64,000 nt of DNA from Dendrocalamus latiflorus (lineage: Eukaryota > Streptophyta > Magnoliopsida > Poales > Poaceae), in the NCBI GenBank assembly GCA_017311315.1, contig CM029664.1:46406510-46470509 (forward strand), written 5' to 3'. Shown one piece after another: positions 36,901 to 48,100 of the stretch (its first letter is position 1; each line of letters starts with the position of its first letter). Below the pieces are notes generated by a model that saw only the letters and a program-made list of their open reading frames with translations, was not told where the DNA came from and searched no databases. The translations under genes and the position numbers were made by a program.

Positions 36901-37023
36901 GCGGAGGAGGAGGCCGGGGTCGGGGGCGCCGCCGAGGAGGAGGCCGGGGTCGGGGGCTCCGCCGAGGAGGAGGCCGGGGTCGGGGGCGCCGCCGCCGTGG
37001 GTGGCCGGCTCCATCTCCGGCAT
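33993..37023 (-). CDS. MULE transposase (MuDR/FAR1-type), 914 aa, five exons
   Basis: Cuts and joins element ends. Exons on the minus strand: 36601-37023, 36464-36531, 35908-36391, 34309-35834 and 33993-34236, all with GT/AG borders and matching phases (2745 nt with stop). Exon 1 lies inside the right terminal inverted repeat and encodes a run of GAPDPGLLLR-like repeats (about residues 9-110). Exon 3 has the N-terminal MuDR-type DNA-binding region (GTMYPTMDQFRLAIRQYA, then CKGDGCPWRI). The DDE catalytic residues fit D463 (ISIDSTALNG), D525 (VCTDACKGL) and E624 (NNLAECFNSW). A SWIM zinc finger (CTCQEW..GKPCQHAL) and a CCHC knuckle (CKRCGELGHRQARC) follow. The tail is basic (KKISPRKKKK), likely a nuclear signal. 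No stop or frameshift was found, so the gene looks functional. Confidence 0.92.
36721..37023 (-). repeat. GC-rich coding minisatellite in the right TIR (30/33-nt units)
   Basis: Repeats of a 30- or 33-nt unit read on the minus strand as GAPDPGLLL with or without RG. The same array is in the left inverted repeat (about 32640-32960), with a different unit order and number. Array-length change explains most of the size difference between the two TIRs. Confidence 0.85.
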
Positions 37024-37955
37024 TCTCCGCTGCTGTGCGTGAGGGGAGGGGAGACGCGAGTCACGGGATCGATCTGGTCTGACCGCGTGCGTGGGTTAGG
37101 GTTAGGATGGAGTGAGGGGCAAAACGGTCACTCATGCAAGGGAAAAAGTTAACCCAAATTAAAATGCAGTTTAAGGAGAGGAAATGGCAAAAGAAAGAAA
37201 TAAATACTCAAGTTTGTGGCATCATAACAAATCTATTTAACTATGTGGCAAAAGGGAGGATGCCATATAACTATGTGGCATTAGAGCAATTTTCCCTACT
37301 AAATATGGTATATGTACGTGCAGTATATACTAAAATGAGTATATACTAAAATCAAATGAGTCAACGTGCAGTATAAACGTCCAGTACGTGCAGTATATAC
37401 TAAAATGAGTATATACTAAAATCAAATGAGTCAACGTTGATTAAAATGAGTATATACTGCACGTTGATTCATATTTAGTATACTGCACGTACATATACCA
37501 TATTTAGTATATACTCATTTTAGTTACATGCTACACGTACTGGACAACAAACTGGGGCGACCAAGCAGAAATTGACACAGTTACAGCTATACTAGGGGCA
37601 AAAGAGTCATTTCACGTAGAGAAAAATAGGCTGGAAAATGAAAATGAAATTAAAATGGGAAAAATACCATATTTGCAAGAAGGTGCTCAACTCAGTCCTA
37701 TATTTACAAGGACAATAAACTTGATCCTATTTTATCAAAGCACTCTCAACTTGGTCCTATATATTCAATTTTCCCATCCAACTCTATCAGAGCATTTACC
37801 TATAAATATACCGATAAACGGACACAATTGCCATCCCTCGTTGCAACCAAACGCCTCCTTGGTTCCCGCTGATACTGGGAGCGGCTGAACAAACAGTGAT
37901 TCCAGCCCCCATATTCGCATCCCGATGTGGGATCAGACGAACATTCGTTGTATTA

Positions 37956-38597
37956 GAGCATCTCCAACAATGTCCTCTAAATCTCATCCCCTAAATCACT
38001 TTTTAGAGGACACAATCTAGAATATAGAAGACTAAAAATATGTAACCTCCAACAAGTCCTCTAAATATGGTTCGCTAAATTAAAATCTGGGTCCACAAAA
38101 ACTACCAACCAAAGAATTTAGGGGATCGGACGGCGCAGGAGTGTTGGGACCGATTTAGGGGATGATGTTCGTCCTCCATATATGGTGGACGAAAAATCAG
38201 GGATGGAGTCCTCTATATTTTTGGGTACCACTTAGAGCATCTTCAACAAATCTTCTAAATTGCTCATATCCCCTATATTTTAGAAGAAAAGGTAAAAAAA
38301 GAGCTCCAACAGATCTCCTAAGTGGTACCCAAAAATATAGAGGACTCCATCCCTGATTTTTCGTCCCCCATATATGGAGGACGCACACCATCCCCTAAAT
38401 CGGTTCCAACGCTCCTGCGCCGTCCGATCCCCTAAATTCTTTGGTTGGTAGTTTTTGTGGACCCAGATTTTAATTTAGGGGATCATATTTAGAGGACTTG
38501 TTGGAGGTTACATATTTTTAGTCTTCTATATTCTAGATTGTGTCATCTAAAAAGTGATTTAGGGGATGAGATTTAGAGGACATTGTTGGAGATGCTC
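37956..38597. mobile_element. Fold-back Tourist-like MITE with 280-bp arms
   Basis: Left arm 37956-38235 and right arm 38318-38597 are near-perfect inverted copies over their whole length, with an 82-bp loop. Ends gagcatctccaac and gttggagatgctc, flanked by TTA (37953-37955, 38598-38600). The transcript would fold into a long hairpin. It lies about 0.6 kb 5' of the TOM1-like start codon. Confidence 0.9.
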
Positions 38598-38600
38598 TTA

Positions 38601-38839
38601 GGATGTGTTTGGTTGGAGGGATGTGGTGGGATGGGATGTGATGGTTCCTTTGACCAAGCCTATCTCTGTGTTTGGTTGGAGGGATGAAGTGGGATGGAAT
38701 GGTCCAAAGTGGAATGAGCATGTGCAAATTTAGAGAATATTCTTCTTAGATGCTAGACCATGTGGTTCTACTTTTTTTGTGGAACTATCTCATCCTATCC
38801 CCATCCCATCCCACCTCATCCCTCCAACCAAACACATCC
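38601..38839. mobile_element. Tourist-like MITE next to the fold-back element, 239 bp
   Basis: Ends ggatgtgtttggttggagg and, on the other strand, the same phrase (perfect over about 23 bp). Flanking TTA at 38598-38600 and 38840-38842. The left TTA is also the right target duplication of the fold-back MITE. Confidence 0.88.
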
Positions 38840-38842
38840 TTA

Positions 38843-38920
38843 AGGGATCTGTTAGAATTTTTTTTTATCTTTTCTTCTAAAATATAGGGGATATGAGCAC
38901 CATTTATTGGATATGATATT
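38843..38920 (-). mobile_element. Partial copy of the fold-back loop sequence
   Basis: On the minus strand this stretch matches the loop region of the fold-back MITE (the phrases gctcatatcccctatatttt and agaagaaaagataaaaaa). It is a remnant of a related MITE in the promoter region of the TOM1-like gene. Confidence 0.6.
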
Positions 38921-39087
38921 AGACTTGCCCGCACCAGGGTCGAACGAAGGTCCCGGGCGCTTTCCAATCCAACAGGTGTTTCTCCTCCACCTCCACCCCA
39001 CCGCCGCCTCCTCCGGTCGAGCTCTCCTCTGCCTCAGCCCTCAAGCCCCACCAAACCCTAGCCCTGGGCCTCCCGACCCGCCACGAG

Positions 39088-39120
39088 ATGTGCCGCCTGC
39101 TCGCCCCCGCCGCGCGCTGA
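39088..39120 (+). promoter_or_regulatory. Upstream ORF (10 codons) in the 5' leader of the TOM1-like gene
   Basis: ATG at 39088 opens a frame MCRLLAPAAR that ends at TGA 39118-39120, 35 bp before the main ATG at 39156 and in another frame. If the transcript starts upstream of 39088, scanning ribosomes would meet it first. Whether it represses translation is an inference. Confidence 0.45.
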
Positions 39121-39155
39121 TCTTCCGCCGCCGCAGCCGCTCCTCGTCCTCCGGC

Positions 39156-42100
39156 ATGGGCCGCTACGGGCTCCTTCGCTCCGCCGCCGCCGGGGAAGGC
39201 GGGGGCTGCCTGCCGCTGCCAATTATCACCGCTCAGACCGCGCTCGCTGTCATCGACGCCACCATTTCCGCCGCCGCCTTCGTGCAGGTGCGTCGATTCG
39301 ATTTGGTGTCCCGTTACTCCCGTATTGTTGCCCCCCTTGTGATTAATGGCGGACAGGGAGTGGAGGACGGGCAGGTGATGTGTGTTGGCCGTCGGGTGTA
39401 AGCGGGACAGGTAGCGGGGGAGCACGGGCTTTAGTGTATGATAAGTTTGCTCGTTCCGGTAGCAATGGGATAAGCTAGCTACATCAGTTGTGTTGCTATT
39501 CATCTAGAGATTTTGGCATGGTACTTGTTCACCAATGTGTTGCTGTGGTGTTCCTAGTTGGGGTTGCTTTATCGTAGTGGAGCGTATAGTTTTTGCTTGC
39601 ATCGTATCCACAGTATTATGTATACATAGTGTTTGCCATTACTGACCAGTTGCCATTCCAAATTAACCTAAATCCGTTATTTAAATCTGATATCATAAAT
39701 CCCACTACTAAGGATCACTGTACTTGTAATTTTGCAGTTGGCAAGAATTCACAGGCACAATCAGCAACATGGATGGACTCGGCAAAAGGTATGTGAAATT
39801 CCTATGTGCTGTTGTTTCATGCTGTCGACTTGTCTGATATGTTGTTTTGTTTTATAAGGACTTTATGCTTGCCCTAAATAATGTCTCTATGGTTATCATG
39901 GATAAGTAGTTATTTGGCCCTTAAACTTTGGAAATATGTGGCTAGGTCCATTTTAGTTTTTAACTTCGACATGTAATTTTTTACTTAGCTCTCTATCTAT
40001 TATCTAATCACTTCCATTTGACAATTTGTCTTAAAATGACCCAGCCCAAAAACTCCGTATCCTCCTTTTACACTTTGGATAGCTCAAACTTCAGACTAAG
40101 CTTTCACCACCTTCTCCATAATCCTTGCTTGTAGTTAAAATGGGAGGGACTGGCTTATTTTATTTTTAAACTGTTTTGTACTCTTTCCGTTTCTGTTAGT
40201 CATTTAGGTTATTATATATTGTTTCTATTTGTAATATCCCACTTTATTTTAAGTTCAGATTGCATTTAGTTTAACTCATGTAATTTTAAAATACGGACAT
40301 ATCACAATATTGCCTTTTGTTTAAATTTGGAATATTCACACCAAAAATGGTTCCATTTAGGTATGCTGCTGCTGATGTGTAAGCATGTTACTGTGTCATG
40401 AAGCAAATATTGCTGTAGGTTATCAAAACGACAGTACATTTTGCGGTCCCTATTTATTTTGAAAGCAACAACGACAAGGTTCCTTGGTATGTCATGTTTT
40501 ACATCAATACTTGGGTAATTGGCGTTTGCGATGAAGCTCAAAATTATTACTTAAATCGATAAATTGGTGCTTGACTTTTGTTTCCCTTTGAGCTATGAGC
40601 TCAGCTGTCAGATCTTTAATGATATATGCTTAAATCTCTTGCAGATATTCCATTTTATGATTGGCCTATGCAACATAGGTGAGACACGGATTAGTACAAT
40701 ATATGCCTTTACCCTTTTTGTACTTGAGGTCTCTTTATTGTTTGCCATTGTTGTTCAATGGAAATTTCTGCATAACGTGGTTATTAGTTAATGACTGTCG
40801 TGGGTGTTCTAGATGGTTGCTATTATTCAAATTTTAATTAATAACAGTGATAATAGGGCTAGTGTTTTTTTAACATAGTTTTTTTTTCTGATAATGGAAG
40901 GTAATATGAAACTGTTGTACTAACATCCAGGAAAATATGCATAAAGAATAGTGGAACTATGTATAACCTGTTTCTGAAACATCGATTGATAATAGAAGTT
41001 GATTCTTTTTTTCATTTTGCAATTCTCTTATTGCTGCTCTGTTGGGCCTGTTCTTAAATAGGTTTAATATGCCCAGAGTAACTTGACAGTGGATGACTGT
41101 AGTAATTAGTGCAGAATTAATTCTAAACTGACTTGTAACTTCGTAGACAGAAACATGCTATTTTAACCATGCTGTTACTTCGCTGTCATCCAGTATGTCC
41201 TTCATAAGTGGAGTCGTCATAGTTTCCGCAGAATGCTTTCAGGCTTAATTATAAACTAGTAACTTTGTAGATAGAAGCAGGTTATTTTAGTGAGCCTATT
41301 ACTTTGCTGTCAACCAGTATGTCCTTCATAAGTGGAGTCACCATAGTTCCTGCATAACGCTTTTCAATATTGACTAAGTATTTTCAAAATAAAGTACTTG
41401 TAGTTGTAGTAGCTCTAGCAATGGATCAGGATAACCATATATACTTTATTTTTTCAATTCTTTGACAGTGTTCCTTGCATATTTCATGACTATCATCATT
41501 ACTGCTGAATTACTTTCTTTTCAATCCCGTGGCAGTATTCCTTGTGTATTTCATGTCTACCATTATTGCTACTTGTGAGAGATGGCTTTGTTGGGTACAT
41601 GGATGTGGATTTGTTCTCATGGGTATGCTGTCCTTCATGTTTAGCTTTCTATTGCCCTTCCACTTTTATCCTCTTCCGCCACAAGACCTTTCCTCTTATT
41701 CTGGTAAAAAAAGACCTTTCCTCTTATGTTGTTTTCCAATCATCTAAGAGTTGCACATTCTCATTATTTTGCAGCTAGCCCACAGATATTGCTTCTTGCT
41801 TCTTTTCTACTACTGCTGTCATTCTGGTGAGTCGGCAAGAATTTCTTTTGGTGCCTAGTTAGTCGCATTATACATGTAACTTTGCTAGTTGTTTAAGGTT
41901 ATCAATCACAAAGATTTCATTTGGTGTTCCCATACATTTGTACTATGTTTGATCTATCTCTTTGAAGGGAAGGTCAATTGGAGAACGTAGCACATAACCC
42001 AAGAAGAAATGCTAATGATCAGTCAAAGGAAACAGATTGTTTATCGGACTACTTTAATCCTCTCTTCCCTCTTAGTTCTCTAATCCCAGCCTAGTCAATC

Positions 42101-45100
42101 TACAGCTGTACAGCTGTAGCTTAGCCCTATGTAATCACCAGTTGAACCATCTGAGGAAAAAGGAAAACAGCGTACCTGATTGATACTGGATGTCTGGATG
42201 AGAAAACTGGATCTTCTCATTAGATTTTTTTTATACTTTTGGTAAATCATCTTACTATCCTGGTTGAGATTACCCTCTTAAGCATATGGCCAATGTTCCT
42301 TAAAAGAACGATCCTTTAGCAGGTGATCCTAGTACATGCCAACAATTGCTTAGTAGCAGCCTAGCAGGTTTAGTCTGTTTAAGCAAAACCATCTAAATTA
42401 TCTGACTTTGTGCTTTCACACAACCAGGTAGATTTCGTAACAAATGAAGAACTTTTAAAATATCTCTTTGTGGCATCGGACATCATCCTGTTGGTAAGAC
42501 CATAGGATAGCAATCTCTCTGTTGATGGTAATTCCTGCTTTTAATCATGACTCATTAGTAGGATGAGCAAAGAGCCTACTGTTAGATGTGTATTATGTAT
42601 CTGTGTATTTACCCCATTGTATAAGGGGTTTCTTGCATATATGCCACCTGTACATGTATATATATTGGCCATTTGGCCACATGAGGAATACAAGCGTTAT
42701 TCCAACATGGTATCAGAGCCGGCTTCGTCATACCTAGGGTTTTATCACACCTAGGGTTTTGCCTGGCTTGCTGCTTGCTATCTCATCGTCGTTTGTCGCT
42801 GTCTCGCCGCCGATCTCCTGTGTGCCGCCGCTCGGGAGTTGCTCTTCACGCCGCCGCTCGGGATCTCGTCATCACGTCCTCTTCCCCGCGCCAGATCTGG
42901 CCGCGGTGAAGATCGGGACGCCGCCGGAGCAACGCGGGTCGCCCTCGAGGCCGTCGCCGCCTGGGCTGCCGCTCGGGGTCTCCGCCTGCGGCCGCCAGCG
43001 TCGCCGTCGCTTGCGCCATCATCAGGGGCTCTCCGCCTGCGGCCGCCAGCGTTGCCGTCGCTTGCGCCATCATCAGGGGCTCTCCGCCCGAGGCCGCCGC
43101 CGCTCCGCCGACTTGGCCCGAGGCCGCCGCCGCTCCGCTGACTTCGCCTGAGGCTGCCGCCGTCGGCCCCGCCCGTTCTGTCGGCCGCCGTCTTCGCCCG
43201 AGGTCGCCTCCACTCCGCCCGAGGTCGACCCCGCCGTTGGTCTCGAGGTCTCTGTCGGTCTCGCCCAAGGCCGAGTGGTGACCGTCTGACCGATCTGAGG
43301 GCTGAGTTGGAGACTCAGCCGGTTTGTAAACCTGGTTAAAAAAAAGCCAAAAAAAAGAGGCAAAAAAAATGTCTTCTTCTGCAGGCACCGTTTCTGTTCC
43401 TCGTTGCCCGGTGATCTTCGATGGTCTCAATTATCGGGACTGGTTTCAGCACATGCGTATCCACATGCGTGGTCAGCGCCTTTGGGAGTTTCTTACGGGT
43501 GAGTTACCTTGCCCGTCTCGTCCTACTCCACCTGTTGAGCCTGTGCTCCCGAAGGATGCTTCCGAAGACGCTCGTACAAAGGCTTCTGAGGCTTTTGAGG
43601 ATGCCATGGAGATTTTTCAGACTCAGTATGCTACTTACAAGATATGGATTGATGAAGATGCTCGTGCCTCTGCTATTTTGGTTGCTAGCATGGAGGTGCA
43701 TCTCACTGGTGATATCGTTGGACTGGCTTCCGCACATGCGATGTGGACGCATCTACGCAGCCGCTACGAGCTATCTGGTGATTCCTTGTACCTTGCTGTT
43801 GTGCGACAGGAGTAGTTGCTGCAGCAGGGAGATGCCACTGTGGACGAGTTCTATGCTCAGTTATCTGCGATATGGCGTCAGATCGACTCTTTGGGGCTAG
43901 ATGTTTGCCGCACCTGTCAGTGTTGTCAGCGTCAGCAGTCTCATATGGAGCTTCGCCGCATCTACGACTTTTTGACACGTCTCCGGTCTGAGTTTGAGCA
44001 AACTCGTGGTCAGTTGCTGGCTCGTCATCCACGTGTGACTTTGTTGGAGGCCCTTGCAGCTGTTCGTACTGAGGAGATTCGACTTCGTGGAGCGGGTCTG
44101 CTATCATCATCATCACTTCCTTCAGTTTTGGTGGTTTCTTCGGCTTCTACACCCGCTGTGCCTTTGCCTCCACCAGCTGTGTCTCCACCAATGACAGCTT
44201 TGTGGTTCCCGCATGGCTTCTTTACTTCGTCGAGGTCTTTTAGGGTCGGTGTCTGGTGATGCTTCTCTACATTGTCAGGGTTGTAAGCTTGGCAAACAGC
44301 TTCAACTTCCTTATTCTTCTAGTGAGTCAGTGTCTCAGCGTCCTTTTGACCTTGTTCATTCTGATGTATGGGGACCGGCTCCTTTTGTTTCGAAAGGAGG
44401 TCATCGATATTATATCATTTTTATTGATGATTTTTCTCGCCATACATGGATATATTTTATGTCATCTCGTAGTGAGATTTTATCTATCTACAAGACCTTT
44501 GCCGCCATGATTCGCACTCAGTTTGACTCTCCTATTCGTGTTCTTCGCGCTGATTCCGCTGGAGAGTACTTGTCGGGAGTCCTTCGTGGTTTTCTTCCTG
44601 AGCAGGGCACTCTCTCTCAGTTTTCTTGTCCAGGTGCCCATGCTCAGAATGGTGTGGCTGAGCGCAAGCATCGTCATCTTCTTGAGACAGCTCGTGCTCT
44701 CATGATTGCTTCTGCTGTTCCACCACATTTCTGGGCTGAGGCTGTTTCTACTGCCACTTTCTTGATCAACATTCAGCCCTCCTCTGCTCTTCAGGGTGGA
44801 ATCCCAGTTGAGCGTCTCTGTGGCTAGACTCCGCCTCTTTGGGTGTGTGTGCTATGTTCTTCTTGCACCTCGTGAGCGCACTAAACTGACTGCTCAGTCA
44901 GTTGAGTGCGTTTTTCTGGGCTACAGTGCTGAGCACAAGGGATATCGTTGTTGGGATCCCGTTGGCCGACGGATGCGGATTTCTCGGGATGTTACTTTTG
45001 ATGAGTCTCGTCCCTTCTATCCTCGTCCTTCTCCTTCCTCCACTTCAGCATCTGTTGTTGAGCCGCTTTCATTTCTGATTTTTCCTTCCAGTCCTATAGT

Positions 45101-48100
45101 CACCACTCCACCACAGTCTTTGGTCTCTCCGGTGCCTCCTTCTCAGTCAGCCCCTTCACCACCGGCATCCTCTCCTGAGGTTGTTCCTGATCTTGTTCCT
45201 TCTTATCCTTTCTATTATACTCGTCGCCTGCGAGTTGAGGATTCTTCTGATATGACCTCCTCTTCTGATGGGTCCTCCCCTTCGGCCACTCCTCGTTATG
45301 CTCTTCGCGATCGTCAGTCTATTCGGCCTCCTGAGCGTTTTGGTTTTGCTGCCGCTGCTCTTGCCGAACCGACTTCTTATCGTGATGCTGTTGTTCATCA
45401 AGAGTGGCAGCATGCGATGGCAGAGGAGATCGCTGCCCTTGAGCGTACTGGCACGTGGGATCTTGTTCCTCTTCCTGCGCGTGTTACTCCTATCACGTGC
45501 AAGTGGGTCTATAAGGTTAAGACTCGCTCTGATGGTTCTCTTGAGCGTTACAAGGCTCGTCTTGTAGCGCGTGGTTTTCAGCAGGAGCATGGCCGTGACT
45601 ATGATGAGACTTTTGCTCCTGTTGCTCACATGACCACCGTTCGCACTCTTCTTGCTGTGGCCTCTGTTCGACAGTGGTCTATCTCTCAGTTGGACGTCAA
45701 GAATGCCTTTCTTAATGGCGAGTTGCGTGAGGAGGTCTACATGCAGCCACCCCCTGGGTATTCTGGTCCTGAGGGTATGGTTTGTCGTCTTCGCCGATCT
45801 CTATATGGCCTTAAGCAAGCTCCTCGTGCCTGGTTTGATCGTTTCTCCTCTGTTGTCACTGCAGCTGGTTTTTCGGCGAGTGCTCATGATCCTGCTCTTT
45901 TTATCCACACTTCATCTCGTGGTCGGACGCTTCTCCTTTTGTATGTGGATGATATGATCATTACTGGAGATGATCCTCAGTATATCACTTTTGTCAAGGA
46001 GCGGCTTCATGAGCAGTTTCTTATGTCTGATCTAGGTCCTCTTCGCTACTTTCTTGGGATTGAGGTTATTTCTACTCCTGAGGGTTTCTATCTGTCCCAA
46101 GAAAAGTATATTCCGGATCTTCTTGATCGTGCCTCTCTTACTGATCAGCGGACAGCTGAGACTCCCATGGAGCTTAATGTTCACATTCGTCCTATGGATG
46201 GTGAACCTCTTGCTGATCCTACTCGCTATCGTCATCTTGTTGGGAGTCTTGTTTATCTTGGTGTTACTCGCCCTGACATTTCGTACCCTGTGCATATCTT
46301 GAGTCAGTTTGTTTCCGCTCCCACTCAGCTCCACTATAGTCATCTTCTTCGCGTTCTACGATATCTTCGTGGAACTATCTCTCGTCGTCTCTTTTTCCCT
46401 CGCTCCAGCTCTTTACAGCTCCAGGCATATTCTGATGCTACCTGGGCTAGTGATCCCTCTGATCGCCGGTCTCTCTCTGCTTATTGTGTTTTTCTTGGTG
46501 GTTCTCTCATTGCTTGGAAGACTAAGAAGCAGACAGCAGTTTCTCGTTCGAGTGCTGAGGCTGAGTTGCGAGCTATGACTTTGTTGACTGCGGAGGTTAC
46601 TTGGCTACGGTGGTTACTTGAGGATTTTGGTGTTTCTGTTTGTGCACCGACTCCTCTTTTGTCTGACAGTACAGGTGCTATTAGCATTGCTAAAGATCCG
46701 GTGAAGCATGAGCTTACAAAGCATATTGGTGTTGATGCTTCCTACATGCGGACACAGGTGCAAGACCAGATTGTTGCTCTTCAGTATGTGCCTTCCGAGC
46801 TTCAGTTGACAGATTTCTTCACAAAGGCACAAACCAGGGCTCAGCACAGTTTTCATCTCTCCAAACTTCATGTTGTTGATCCACCATAAGTTTGAGGGGG
46901 GTGTTAGATGTGTATTATGTATCTGTGTATTTACCCCATTATATAAGGGGTTTCTTGCATATATGCCACCTGTACATGTATATATATTGGCCCTTTGGCC
47001 ACATGAGGAATACAAGCGTTATTCCAACACCTACATCCCATATTGAGAGTTTCTAGGCAATATATGCATCAAATGTACTAATCTGTAAGAGTTTCGACCT
47101 GCTGCAGTTAAGTGAAAAGATAGCGGTGTTCACTAAGGTTGATGTCTACGATAATATCCATATGTAAATACCATTGAAGAAACTTTAAAATGCGGAAAAA
47201 AACAATAAGGAACATCTTTCTCTTCTTTTTCTTCTGCCAAAGTTCTGTTATGCAAAAAAGCTTCTCCACATATGGACTTGTTGAAGATAACCCCTACACC
47301 TGGGCAGGGTTTGGGCTGTACTAACTTGAACTCACTTAAAGGTACATTCGAAGGTGACCCCAACCCATGTGTTGCTACTCCCAGTTTGAGGCCTAGTGAC
47401 AGGCTGCCGTAGTGCCGCAGCTCTAATGTGATCCTCTTGTGTCAGGGGGTAACCCAATGACAGCACATCTTTGTGTTTTATCACATGTGAGTATAGCAGC
47501 AATTATCATATGTTGGTGCCTGCAAAAATCATGTTGTTATGCTTGCAAAATAACACAAAACCCTTTTAGATATTCCTTGCTGTGCTCAACAGTCAAGTTT
47601 CATGGTGGTGTGATGATGTCTTGATGTTACAGTTTCCTGCCCTTTTTTTGCTTCCAGAATCCAGAGTTGCAAATGCTTTTCACTTTATGTTTCTAAAAAA
47701 TAATGGTCTTACAGGGTCGACCTGTGTCATCAGACAAATGATGAAGATGAAGATGATGTAAGGAGTCACCATGATGCTTTACTAGACAGAATAAAAACTA
47801 AACCTGGCCTCCGTCCTGTTGTTGTCCGTCAGAGGTGTTGCTCAGGAATACAGCTTGGAAGCCGGCAAAAATTTGTGATTTTGGTAGGTTTTCCCCCCAT
47901 CATTATAACTTACTACGTCACCATGGCTTTTTTCTCGCTCATGCAGATCTACATATCGCTGGTTTTTTTTACCTTTTTTATACATTAGACCGTGGTGCTT
48001 GAAGAAAATGTTGTTTTGTCATCTTTAATCATATAATGCTTCTACCATGATATAATATCTGTTAAGCAGAACCAATTACTGACCTAATAATATTTTTCCC

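Larger units (their letters stand above)
31876..37775 (-). mobile_element. Complete Mutator-like element (MULE), 5.9 kb
   Basis: Perfect 9-bp target duplication atccaactc at 31867-31875 and 37776-37784, the hallmark of Mutator-like elements. Both ends begin gggaaaattgaatatatagg (right end read on the minus strand). Terminal inverted repeats are about 1.0 kb: left 31876 to about 32885, right about 36721-37775. They include AT-rich tracts with gtatatactaaaat repeats and a GC-rich minisatellite. The interior holds one intact transposase gene on the minus strand. The stretch 32886-33990 shows no gene. The perfect duplication and open frames mark a recent, possibly autonomous, insertion. Confidence 0.93.
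31413..37842. mobile_element. Decayed hAT-like element split by the MULE
   Basis: Left end tagggatggtaatagggtg (31413) and, on the other strand of the right end, gagggatggcaattgtg (to about 37842). The left part holds many cgggtac and taccc(g) phrases, as in the other hAT elements of this window. The 9-bp duplications of the MULE join its two halves into one run of this composition. No clean 8-bp duplication was found, so the borders are approximate. Confidence 0.5.

Noticed and set aside
38162..38391. Mirror-image 64-codon frames on both strands
   Set aside because: They are the two arms of the fold-back MITE read in opposite directions.
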